From: Clostridia bacterium
GTDB taxonomy: Bacteria > Bacillota > Clostridia > Christensenellales > HGM11417
DNA length: 14,764 nucleotides
Assembly (NCBI GenBank): GCA_017407365.1
Contig: JAFQWR010000101.1
Location: 1-14,764, forward strand
Reading direction: 5' to 3'
Below the pieces are notes generated by a model. It saw only the letters and a program-made list of their open reading frames with translations, had not been told where the DNA came from and ran no database searches. The number at the start of each line of letters is the position of its first letter. Positions within the stretch are counted from its first letter, which is position 1. A program made the position numbers and the translations under genes. This document shows positions 1-7,053 of the stretch, piece after piece.

Positions 1-17
1 ACCGTTATTTTTGCCAT
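1..17 (-). CDS. Start of an unidentified gene, cut by the window edge
   Basis: An ATG at 17..15 opens a frame reading M-A-K-I-T-V before the window ends. Its ATG comes one base after the stop codon of the SIS isomerase gene (TAA then T then ATG). A GGAG-type ribosome binding site lies inside the end of that gene, about ten bases upstream, so the two genes are probably translationally coupled. Six residues cannot identify a protein. The short beta-strand-like start would suit a PfkB-type sugar kinase, but many other families begin the same way. The value of the entry is that it shows the operon continues beyond the window. Confidence 0.5.
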
Positions 18-18
18 A

Positions 19-600
19 TTATTTCTGCTCCTTTTTCAGCATTGCACCGAGTGCGCCGTTGGGATGGTATTTGTAAAAATCCGCACGGGTAAAGCCCTTC
101 CGCTCGGAAAGCGCACAGGCAATGGCGTCACCCAACACAAGGGTGAGCGTGCTGGAAACGGTGGGAGCAAGGTGCAGGGCATCTGCCTCCTCGGCTTTGG
201 GGTACAGCAGCTGATAGTCGCACCCTGCGGCAAGCAGGCTGTCCTTACCCGAGGTGAAGGCAACGGTAACCACGCCGTTTGCCCTGAGGGGCGCAATGTT
301 TTGCACGACCTCCTGCGTGTTGCCGCTGTTGGAAATGAGCACGGCAATATCCTTGGGGGTAATCATGCCGAGGTCGCCGTGCATTGCCTCGGTGCTGTGC
401 ACAAAAAACGAGGGAATGCCCAGCGAGGAAAAGGTTGCCGCAAGCTTTTTGCCGATATGGCCGCTTTTGCCAACGCCCATAAACACAAGCTTGCCCTCGC
501 ATTTCTGAAAGAGATCCAAAACGACGTCGTACTGTCCGTTTTCCTGCTCGATCATCTGCGTGATTGCGTCACGCTCTTTTTTCATTACTTCCTTTAACAA
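19..600 (-). CDS. KdsD/GutQ-type arabinose-5-phosphate isomerase, SIS domain only
   Basis: A 193-residue sugar isomerase (SIS) domain protein that should interconvert D-arabinose 5-phosphate and D-ribulose 5-phosphate in the cytoplasm. It aligns without gaps to E. coli KdsD as I recall that sequence: GKSGHIG at 45-51, HGDLGM at 74-79, LAPT at 144-147 and HPNGALG at 179-185. The four residues I recall as important in KdsD (Lys59, Glu111, Glu152, His193) all match, at K45, E97, E138 and H179. The C-terminal CBS pair of KdsD (about 328 aa) is absent, as in known single-domain forms. I prefer the TTG start at 600: AAGGAAGG lies six bases upstream, and residues 3-10 (KEV..ER) still match the family. 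An ATG at 585 with AAAGGA is the alternative. The gene follows the anchored sialidase-fold gene by 64 bases with no clear terminator. A5P isomerases normally serve LPS (Kdo) synthesis, so here a catabolic role is inferred. Confidence 0.88.
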   Translation of the reverse strand: MLKEVMKKERDAITQMIEQENGQYDVVLDLFQKCEGKLVFMGVGKSGHIGKKLAATFSSLGIPSFFVHSTEAMHGDLGMITPKDIAVLISNSGNTQEVVQNIAPLRANGVVTVAFTSGKDSLLAAGCDYQLLYPKAEEADALHLAPTVSSTLTLVLGDAIACALSERKGFTRADFYKYHPNGALGAMLKKEQK

Positions 601-640
601 AGTGTACCTTCCTTAAACAGAATGCTTTTTTTGATCCGTT

Positions 641-660
641 GCCCCTTGAAGCAAGGGGGC
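641..660. other. GC-rich stem-loop between operon genes
   Basis: GCCCCTTG at 641-648 and CAAGGGGGC at 652-660 form an eight-pair stem with one bulged base and a three-base loop. It lies just after the stop codon of the sialidase-fold gene and before the isomerase gene. Neither strand has a T-run after the stem, so it is not a standard intrinsic terminator. It could be an mRNA processing or 3'-end-stabilising element that sets the expression ratio of the two genes. The structure is seen directly; the role is inferred. Confidence 0.45.
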
Positions 661-664
661 TTAT

Positions 665-2251
665 TTAAGCAGACCTTTTTTTGCGCAGAACGAGGGCAAC
701 CGCAGCACCTGCGGCGCACACGGCCACCACAGCCGCCACGACGGCAACGGTTGCGCCGCAGCCCTTTTGGGGTGGCTCGGATTGATCCACAAGCCTTACC
801 TTAACGGTAAGAAGCCCACGGTTGTCGGCGGTTTTTTGGGGCAGATCGCTCTTGTTGTACTTGTAGTAGAATTCGTACACGCCGCACGTATCCTGCTTGT
901 AGCCAAGCACCTTCCATTCGCCGCTTAAAAGCTTTTCCTCGCCGCTTTCGCTGACAACGGCAACCTGCTCGTTGAGCATATCAAAGATTTTTTCCTTTTT
1001 GGTGCCCACAGCCACGGTGAGCACGCCGCCGCTCACGCCCGTATCGGCAAAAACGATGTCGTTGTAGCTTGCGTCCTTTGCAACCACGGCACGGCTGACG
1101 CCCTTGGCGGAGCTGATACAGCCCTCGCGGATGTCCTGCTCGTTGAATACCGAAAGGCGGATTTCCTTTTCGATGGCTCTGCCCTTATCGTATATGAGAT
1201 AGATGGTGCCGTCTGCCGCCTGGTCAAGCTCGGGGTAGGAAACGTTGGTGCGATCGTCAATCAGCATCCTGTACGGCCAGGTTTTGCCGCCGTCCTCGCT
1301 CATCCACACCGTAAGATCGGTACGGGAGGAGGTGGTATTGTGCGAAACGATGACGATGTTGCCCGAGGCAAGCTTTTCTACCGCAAAGCGGGAGCCGGGG
1401 CCGATGAAGGGGGCGCCGAGATCGTATTCCGGCTCTGACCAAGACCAGCCGCTATCCGTTGAAACCCAGCGCTGTACGCCGCCGCCTGCGCCGCCCGGCA
1501 CTCTGCCAAGCAGCCACAGCGTTCCGTCGGAAAGCTCCAATACCCTTGCCTCGGAGGAATCCTGCTCTGCCTTAGAGATTGCTGTGCCGCGCTTTCTCCA
1601 CGTTCTGCCCTCGTCGGAAGAAACGATAAAATCGATGTCCTTAGCCATATAGCCGTTCTGACGGCAGATGGCAAGCGAGCCATCCGAAAGGCGCACGGGC
1701 TCCTGAATGCAGGCGCCGAGGTTGTCGGGGCCGGTGATGACGGGCGTGCTCCACGTGATATCCTCGGGTGCGGCGTCGGGGTTGGGAATGGTCATCTGCC
1801 AGTTGCTTCCTCTCCACCAATACCACACCAGCTCGCCACGGCTGTTGATGTGCAGGAAGGGGTCGAAGGCACGGATGCTATCATCGTAGGTATCCACGAT
1901 GATAAAGGGGTCTACCCAGCTCTTGCCACCGTTGTCGCTGTAACCAAGCACCATATAGTTGTCGTCGTGCGGCTCGTTGGTGCCGCCCGTGTACCATACG
2001 GCAAACAGTCTGCCGCCTGCGGTGACCTCGATGTGCGGAATGCCGTTCCACAGTCTGTCTGCGGGGTTGTAGGTTTCTGTCGTGCTTGAAGAAATTGCGG
2101 TAGCAAACACCTCTGCACGGTTTTCGTCGGTGACCTTGATGATTTTGAAGCTGCTTGCGTCGAAGGCGCTCGCCTCATTTGCCGAGGGGAAAAGCACGCC
2201 CACAAGCGCCGCAAGCATTACAAGCGCAAGCACAACCGATAGCCTTTTCAT
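665..2251 (-). CDS. Secreted, membrane-anchored sialidase-fold (BNR/Asp-box) protein
   Basis: A 528-residue protein with a signal peptide (Lys-Arg, then a hydrophobic core, A-x-A near residue 29). A six-bladed beta-propeller at about 60-380 has four Asp-boxes: YSDNGGKSW at 104-112, SSDEGRTW at 211-218, STDSGWSW at 264-271 and SEDGGKTW at 318-325. A beta-rich region follows (about 385-490), then the tail KGCGA, a membrane helix and RKKR. The propeller resembles the 'sialidase family protein' group of gut and marine bacteria (WNGIPHIE, AFDPFLH, VSYPELDQ..DGTIYLIYDKGR). The GH33 start motif F/Y-R-I-P is replaced by NGIP, so true sialidase activity is doubtful; an exo-glycosidase on another sugar is likelier. 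I chose the ATG at 2251 because AAGGAG lies eight bases upstream and the signal peptide starts there. It follows the solute-binding protein gene by 13 bases. Confidence 0.85.
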   Translation of the reverse strand: MKRLSVVLALVMLAALVGVLFPSANEASAFDASSFKIIKVTDENRAEVFATAISSSTTETYNPADRLWNGIPHIEVTAGGRLFAVWYTGGTNEPHDDNYMVLGYSDNGGKSWVDPFIIVDTYDDSIRAFDPFLHINSRGELVWYWWRGSNWQMTIPNPDAAPEDITWSTPVITGPDNLGACIQEPVRLSDGSLAICRQNGYMAKDIDFIVSSDEGRTWRKRGTAISKAEQDSSEARVLELSDGTLWLLGRVPGGAGGGVQRWVSTDSGWSWSEPEYDLGAPFIGPGSRFAVEKLASGNIVIVSHNTTSSRTDLTVWMSEDGGKTWPYRMLIDDRTNVSYPELDQAADGTIYLIYDKGRAIEKEIRLSVFNEQDIREGCISSAKGVSRAVVAKDASYNDIVFADTGVSGGVLTVAVGTKKEKIFDMLNEQVAVVSESGEEKLLSGEWKVLGYKQDTCGVYEFYYKYNKSDLPQKTADNRGLLTVKVRLVDQSEPPQKGCGATVAVVAAVVAVCAAGAAVALVLRKKRSA

Positions 2252-2264
2252 AAGTAACTCTCCT

Positions 2265-4157
2265 TTATTTACCTGCCGCTTCCCAAGCAAGATCGGGGAT
2301 TTCGATCATATACTCGGGGAATCCGCGGAAACGGATTTCGGGCTGAACGTAGCCTTCCTCGTATACGGGCATAGCGAAGCGGATGCCTCTTTGCTGCTTG
2401 TACACCTGGAAGCAGGCGTTGTCGAAGGCAAGAACATCCTCGTAGCCCCACGATTTTGCGGTGGCAAGGGTGCTGTTGTAAATCATCATGCAGTCCTCTG
2501 CGGTATCCTGCGTGAGGATGGTAGAGGCTCTTTCGATCCACAGGTTTTTGATTTTGGTATCCTTATTTACGATAGAAAGGTAGTCTTTATCTCTTGCATC
2601 CCTTGTATATGCGCCCGTCATTGCGTTGTAGCAGTAGGGCACCAGGGGGGATTTCTGGTTATACAGAATAAACGAGCTTAAATTGCGGAGGGAAATACCC
2701 GTGGGGTTGACCATGTGGTCGAACATACGGTTGGTCAAAATTTCAAAGTCGAAGCCGTAGGTGATTACGGAGTTGCCCGCATAAACGGTGCGCTCTACTT
2801 CCTCGTTTGCCCATTTTACCCTGCCGTATTTGAAGGTAACCTCCTTGCCTCCCACCGTGCCCTTTTCGCCGGGCAGGATGTCCCAATTCCAATGCTCACC
2901 CTCTACGCCGTAGAGCATCAGCATCTGACCCTCGTCAGAGCTTAAAAAGTCTAAAAGCTTCATCACGCGGTCGGGGCGCTCGCAGTTGGAGGAAACCATG
3001 GTATACAGATAGCCCGTGCCCGAAAGGTCTTTGAGAAGGGGTGCGTCGCCATCCTTGTTGGTAAACACGATGGGCACATATTCCTGATCCTTATGCGCCG
3101 TGTTCCACTGATAGAAGTTTGCCTGATAGTTCTGCGGCGTTACCAGCGTGACGAACGGTCTGCCGTTCTGGATGTTACTGCCAACCGCGCTTCTACTGTC
3201 GGTGAAGTTGGAATAGCTGATTAAGCCCTCGCGGTACATCTCGTTGATGAACAGCAGAGCCTCCTGATATCTTTCGTCTGCGTTGCGGTATTTCAGCTGA
3301 CCGTTTTCGTCCTCCGAAAGGTACGCAAAGTATTCGGTGAGCTTGGTGATGGATTCACACTCGTTGTTTGCGGGGAAGTACGCAAGCTGTACGGTGGAAT
3401 AGCCCGAATCGGTGGTGTATAAGGGGCATTCCTTCTTCACGCGCTTGCACATCTCGATAAAGCCTGCGGGCGTGGTGGGGTCTGCCTCGGGGTAGGTCTG
3501 CCCGTACCAATCCAGCATATCCTCTCTTGCACAGAAAACGGTGTTGGGAAGCAGTGCGCTGCCCTGCTCCTTATAGGCGTCTAAGTCCTCCTGCGCATAG
3601 TAGAGGTGGGGCATACCGTAGAGGTCGCCGTCGGTTGCGGCAAAGCGGGTCTGGATTTCTGCGGTGTAGCGGTCTAAAAACTTAGGAGCCCAACGCTTCG
3701 CCATTTCGGTGAGCGAGAAGGTGTAGCCCTCCTCTGCAAGCGAAATACGGGTGTTGTCGTTTACCTCTAAGGTGACAAGATCGGGAAGCGCATTGCCTGC
3801 AATCATGGTGGTGAGCTTTTCGCCGTCATCCGTTACGGGCACGGAGAAGTTGATTTTCACGCCCGTTTTTTCTAAAATTGCCTGCGCTACTGCGGTGGAG
3901 CCGTTGCCCGACCAACGCCAGGTGCTGGCATTTACGTACCAATCCAGCTCTACGATTTCTCCGTTGTCGTAGTCGGAATCCTCCCAATACTCCCAGCTGT
4001 TTTTCTCTGCGGGGGTGGTGGGGAAGTCGGGCAGATTGGATTCTACGTCTTTCAGGTCGTTCAGCGAGGAAACAATCACGCCCACAATGCCGCCCATAAG
4101 AGCGATGATTACAGCAATAACCACGATACGAATCATAGCCGTTTTGTTCATTGTCAT
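2265..4157 (-). CDS. Sugar ABC transporter extracellular solute-binding protein (LipO-like)
   Basis: A 630-residue family 1 solute-binding protein, the ligand-capturing part of the importer formed with the two permeases just upstream. An N-terminal hydrophobic segment (about 9-30) is followed by an acidic linker and then the binding domain, which starts near residue 68 (a beta-strand, VELDWYVNAS). The segment has no lipobox Cys, unlike standard LipO lipoproteins, so the protein is probably held by an uncleaved helix. It is longer than the usual 430-550 residues. The ATG at 4157 is preceded by AAAGGAG at good spacing. The gene begins 18 bases after the second permease gene and is followed closely by the sialidase-fold gene. 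The ligand is unknown; relatives bind oligosaccharides from plant polysaccharides or host glycans. Confidence 0.9.
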   Translation of the reverse strand: MTMNKTAMIRIVVIAVIIALMGGIVGVIVSSLNDLKDVESNLPDFPTTPAEKNSWEYWEDSDYDNGEIVELDWYVNASTWRWSGNGSTAVAQAILEKTGVKINFSVPVTDDGEKLTTMIAGNALPDLVTLEVNDNTRISLAEEGYTFSLTEMAKRWAPKFLDRYTAEIQTRFAATDGDLYGMPHLYYAQEDLDAYKEQGSALLPNTVFCAREDMLDWYGQTYPEADPTTPAGFIEMCKRVKKECPLYTTDSGYSTVQLAYFPANNECESITKLTEYFAYLSEDENGQLKYRNADERYQEALLFINEMYREGLISYSNFTDSRSAVGSNIQNGRPFVTLVTPQNYQANFYQWNTAHKDQEYVPIVFTNKDGDAPLLKDLSGTGYLYTMVSSNCERPDRVMKLLDFLSSDEGQMLMLYGVEGEHWNWDILPGEKGTVGGKEVTFKYGRVKWANEEVERTVYAGNSVITYGFDFEILTNRMFDHMVNPTGISLRNLSSFILYNQKSPLVPYCYNAMTGAYTRDARDKDYLSIVNKDTKIKNLWIERASTILTQDTAEDCMMIYNSTLATAKSWGYEDVLAFDNACFQVYKQQRGIRFAMPVYEEGYVQPEIRFRGFPEYMIEIPDLAWEAAGK

Positions 4158-4175
4158 AAGTTTTTCTCCTTTCTT

Positions 4176-5063
4176 TTATCCCTTTAAGCTTCCCAGCGCA
4201 ATGCCCTTGGTGAAGAACCTTTGCAGGAAGGGATATACACATAAAATGGGGATGGTTGCAACCACCATTGCCGCATACGAAACCGTTTCGGAAACGATTT
4301 TTTCCATAGACTCCGCATCCATATTGTCGGGTGCGGTGGTCTGCTTAATCAGCTGCAACAGGTAGTATTGCAGGGTGGTGAGGTTGCCGCCGTCGGTGTA
4401 GACCATGGTGCCGAAGTAGCCGTTCCAATGCCCCACGGCAAGCCACAGGCCAACGGTGGCAAGAATGGGCTTTGCAAGGGGCAGATACACCGTAAACAGC
4501 GTTACAAACTCGCCTGCGCCGTCGATGATTGCCGCCTCGTGCAGATCGTTTGGTATGCCGCGGAAGAAGGTGGAAATCACGATCATATTATACACGGAAT
4601 ACATCGCGGGAATGATGTATACCAGAAAGCTGTCGTACAGACCCGTTGCACGTATGATGAGGTAATAGGGAACAAGACCGCCGCCGAAGAACATGGTGAA
4701 CATATTCACCCAATAGAACACGTTGCGGTATTTCAGCTCGTTGCGGCTCATGGAATACGCCACAACCGAGGTGAACAGAAGCCCTGTGAAGGTGCCGATG
4801 AGCGTCTTCATCACCGTTACGAAGAATGCGTGCCACAGCTTGGCGTCACCAAACACGATGTGATAGTTGAGGGTGGTGAATTTGCGGGGCAGAATCCAGA
4901 TGCCGCCTGCCATAAAGTCGGGGCCCTCGTTGAACGAGCAGATGAGCACGTACCACATCGGGTAGAAGGCAATCAGCACAAGCGCCCCAAGCAAAATATA
5001 GTTGATGTAGTCGAAGGGAAGCATCCTCTGCCTTCTGCCGCTTCCTGCCTGATTTTTCTTCAT
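4176..5063 (-). CDS. Sugar ABC transporter permease (LplC/YtcP-like)
   Basis: A 295-residue inner-membrane permease with six predicted helices, beginning at about residues 21-42. The cytoplasmic EAA loop, which docks the ATPase, is at 176-199 (EAAIIDGAGEF, then LPLAKP). The C-terminus FTKGIALGSLKG is typical of the LplC/YtcP branch of CUT1 importers. Its ATG shares one base with the stop of the partner permease gene (TGATG at 5065-5061), and a GGGGGTG ribosome site lies inside that gene, so the two subunits are made in step. No ATPase gene is present nearby. In this family a shared MsmX-type ATPase encoded elsewhere usually powers several importers. Confidence 0.95.
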   Translation of the reverse strand: MKKNQAGSGRRQRMLPFDYINYILLGALVLIAFYPMWYVLICSFNEGPDFMAGGIWILPRKFTTLNYHIVFGDAKLWHAFFVTVMKTLIGTFTGLLFTSVVAYSMSRNELKYRNVFYWVNMFTMFFGGGLVPYYLIIRATGLYDSFLVYIIPAMYSVYNMIVISTFFRGIPNDLHEAAIIDGAGEFVTLFTVYLPLAKPILATVGLWLAVGHWNGYFGTMVYTDGGNLTTLQYYLLQLIKQTTAPDNMDAESMEKIVSETVSYAAMVVATIPILCVYPFLQRFFTKGIALGSLKG

Positions 5064-6007
5064 CAGAACACCCCCTTTCCGGTAAGCTTTTTAGAGGTAA
5101 GGTTACCGATGAGCAAAAGAATGAAGCCGATGACGGAGTTGAACAGACCGAGCGCAGAGGAATAGGAGAAGCGTCTGTCGCTGCTGCCGATACTCATCTT
5201 CCAGATGTACGTAGAAAGCACCTCGCTTCGGGTGAGGTTTGCGCCGTTCTGGAACACGTAGAACTGCTCGAAGGAGTTATCCAGCATATTGGATAGCCTC
5301 AGAATAAAGAACAGGGTGATGGTGGGCATAATGGAGGGCAGGGTGATGTGCCGCATTTTTGCAAAGCGCGCCGCGCCGTCTATTTCTGCCGCCTCATAAA
5401 GGGCAGGGTCTATGCCCGTGATTGCCGTGAGGTAGATGATGGAGCCCCAGCCCGTGCTTTTGATCAGCGAGGAAAGGATGATCAGCCACCAGATATACTC
5501 GCCCGTGGCGAGGTTGACGGGCTTATCGGGGGAGGATAGCCCAAACACCTCCAGAACGGGGTTGATGACGCCCGTGTTGACGTTGCTCACCGCAAGGATG
5601 ATGCCGCCGAAGATGGTCCAGGACAAAAAGTGGGGGAAGATAGAGATGCTCTGCACCACCTTTTTATACGGCTTATGCATCACCTCGTTGATGGAAAGCG
5701 CCAGAAGAATGGGCGCAGGGAATTCTATTACCAGCATCAGCAGATTGAGCCCCAGCGTGTTGCGCAGCACCTGATAAAACTTCTCGTCCATAAAAAACGC
5801 CTTGAAGTTATCGAAGCCGATCCACTCACCGTAAAACAGCGTGCGCAGAACGTTGATTTTGCCGTCACCGTCCTTAAACGCAAGCGTAATGCCGTACATG
5901 GGCAGATAGGCAAATACGAACAGAAACAGCACACCCAAAAGAGCCATGACAATCAGCTCGTAGTCGGTGCTTTTCCATTCCTTTTTTATTTTTTCTCTTG
6001 CAGACAT
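5063..6007 (-). CDS. Sugar ABC transporter permease (LplB/YteP-like)
   Basis: A 314-residue permease subunit that pairs with the LplC-like protein. It has six predicted helices, with the first at about 18-42 followed by the usual periplasmic-side segment, and an EAA loop at 205-228 (EAAEIDGAARF, then ITLPSIMP). The phrase YLPMYGITLAFK near residue 34 is characteristic of the LplB branch. I chose the ATG at 6007 rather than an earlier in-frame start at 6064. GAGGAG lies about eight bases upstream, the ATG overlaps the stop of the preceding gene as TGATG, and the product then starts with a normal charged tail (MSAREKIKKEW). Confidence 0.95.
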   Translation of the reverse strand: MSAREKIKKEWKSTDYELIVMALLGVLFLFVFAYLPMYGITLAFKDGDGKINVLRTLFYGEWIGFDNFKAFFMDEKFYQVLRNTLGLNLLMLVIEFPAPILLALSINEVMHKPYKKVVQSISIFPHFLSWTIFGGIILAVSNVNTGVINPVLEVFGLSSPDKPVNLATGEYIWWLIILSSLIKSTGWGSIIYLTAITGIDPALYEAAEIDGAARFAKMRHITLPSIMPTITLFFILRLSNMLDNSFEQFYVFQNGANLTRSEVLSTYIWKMSIGSSDRRFSYSSALGLFNSVIGFILLLIGNLTSKKLTGKGVF

Positions 6008-7032
6008 CAGCAAATCTCCTCTATGGGCACCACGGCAACGCGGATACCCTGATATTGCCACCAATCCTCCGCCCCTTCCATTCTGCCGCCGTTGTATACA
6101 ACGACGACCGTTTTGCGTGTGCTATCGTAGGCTACGTCGCTGTAACCCGCATTTTCGTTTACAAGGTAGCCCTTGCTCCACGTTCTGCCGCAGTCTGCGC
6201 TGATGCGCAGGGTGAGGTTTTTGCGTGGGTCACGGGTGCTTTTATCGTGATTGCAGTTAGAAAACACCAGCTTTTCCTCTGCCACCGTAAGGCCTGCGGC
6301 GCATTCGGGGTCGGGCAGGGCAAGGTCGAAGCTTTTTTCGCTCCATCCGCCAATGCCGCTTGCGCTTCGGGTTACCGCGCGGTAGCGGGCTTCGGAGGAC
6401 TGACGGAAGTTTAAGTAGAAGCTGCCGTCGCTGCACTCGGCAATGACGCTTTCGCTGGGGTTGAAAAACTGCTCGTCGCCAAAAATCACCTCTCCTGCCA
6501 TAAAATGCTCGCCGTCATCCGAATACACGGTTGCCATTGCCGAGGGGAAGTGCTTGTTGCGGTCGCCTGAATTGTTTGCCATCCATACGCCTAAAATCAC
6601 TCTGCCCGATTTTGTCACGATTGCGTGACCGGGGCCCTGACAGACCACCTGCCAGGGGTATTTTTGATACAGCTCCTCGTAGACGTAGGTTATATCTCGG
6701 GGCGCACTCCACGTTTCGCCCTCGTCGGTGCTTTTTGCCAGGTATGCGCGGTGATAATCCTCGTTCCACAGCAGATAAAGCGCTCCGTTTTTTTCGTACA
6801 TCATAGCGGCGTGCACCGTGTGCCTGCCGTTGCCCGACACCACGGTTTTGCGCTGAGAAAAGCTTTTGCCGCCATCGTGGCTGATTTTTAATGCGATGTC
6901 GCTGACCGACCAATCGCCGCCGTGACGGCACTCGTAGTACACGAGTGCCGTCCCCTTTTGCGATATGAGAATACCGGGAATGTTGTAAATCCAATATCCG
7001 TTTTCTCTGTTTTTTTCAATAAGTTGATCCAT
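6007..7032 (-). CDS. Cytoplasmic sialidase-fold (GH33-like) protein with altered arginine triad
   Basis: A 341-residue BNR/Asp-box propeller with no signal peptide, so it should act on imported sugar. Asp-boxes are at 50-58 (ISHDGGKSF), 101-108 (STDEGETW), 170-177 (YSDDGEHF) and 278-285 (SADCGRTW). By comparison with GH33, E194 (in PSESVIAE), R210 (in LNFR), R276 (in LTLR) and Y297 (in GYSDV) match the catalytic glutamate, the second and third arginines and the tyrosine nucleophile. The first triad arginine, in the F/Y-R-I-P motif, is replaced by Asn17 (YNIP). This suggests a carboxylated or otherwise acidic substrate bound differently from sialic acid, or loss of activity. The ATG at 7032 has TAAGGTAA upstream. 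The gene starts 21 bases after the surface protein gene and overlaps the LplB-like permease gene. Confidence 0.82.
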   Translation of the reverse strand: MDQLIEKNRENGYWIYNIPGILISQKGTALVYYECRHGGDWSVSDIALKISHDGGKSFSQRKTVVSGNGRHTVHAAMMYEKNGALYLLWNEDYHRAYLAKSTDEGETWSAPRDITYVYEELYQKYPWQVVCQGPGHAIVTKSGRVILGVWMANNSGDRNKHFPSAMATVYSDDGEHFMAGEVIFGDEQFFNPSESVIAECSDGSFYLNFRQSSEARYRAVTRSASGIGGWSEKSFDLALPDPECAAGLTVAEEKLVFSNCNHDKSTRDPRKNLTLRISADCGRTWSKGYLVNENAGYSDVAYDSTRKTVVVVYNGGRMEGAEDWWQYQGIRVAVVPIEEIC

Positions 7033-7053
7033 GTTACCTTACTTTTTTAACGA

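Noticed and set aside
64..597. Long open frame on the plus strand opposite the isomerase gene
   Set aside because: It mirrors the codon pattern of the SIS gene, has no ribosome site, and its translation lacks family features, while the minus strand gives a clear KdsD-type protein.
4368..5165. 265-codon plus-strand frame opposite the permease genes
   Set aside because: It is a by-product of the GC-biased codons of two well-supported permeases; its translation is His/Val/Gly-rich without domain signs.
6008..6064. Nineteen extra N-terminal residues on the LplB-like permease
   Set aside because: They overlap the end of the upstream gene, are not permease-like, and the ATG at 6007 has a proper ribosome site and stop-start overlap.
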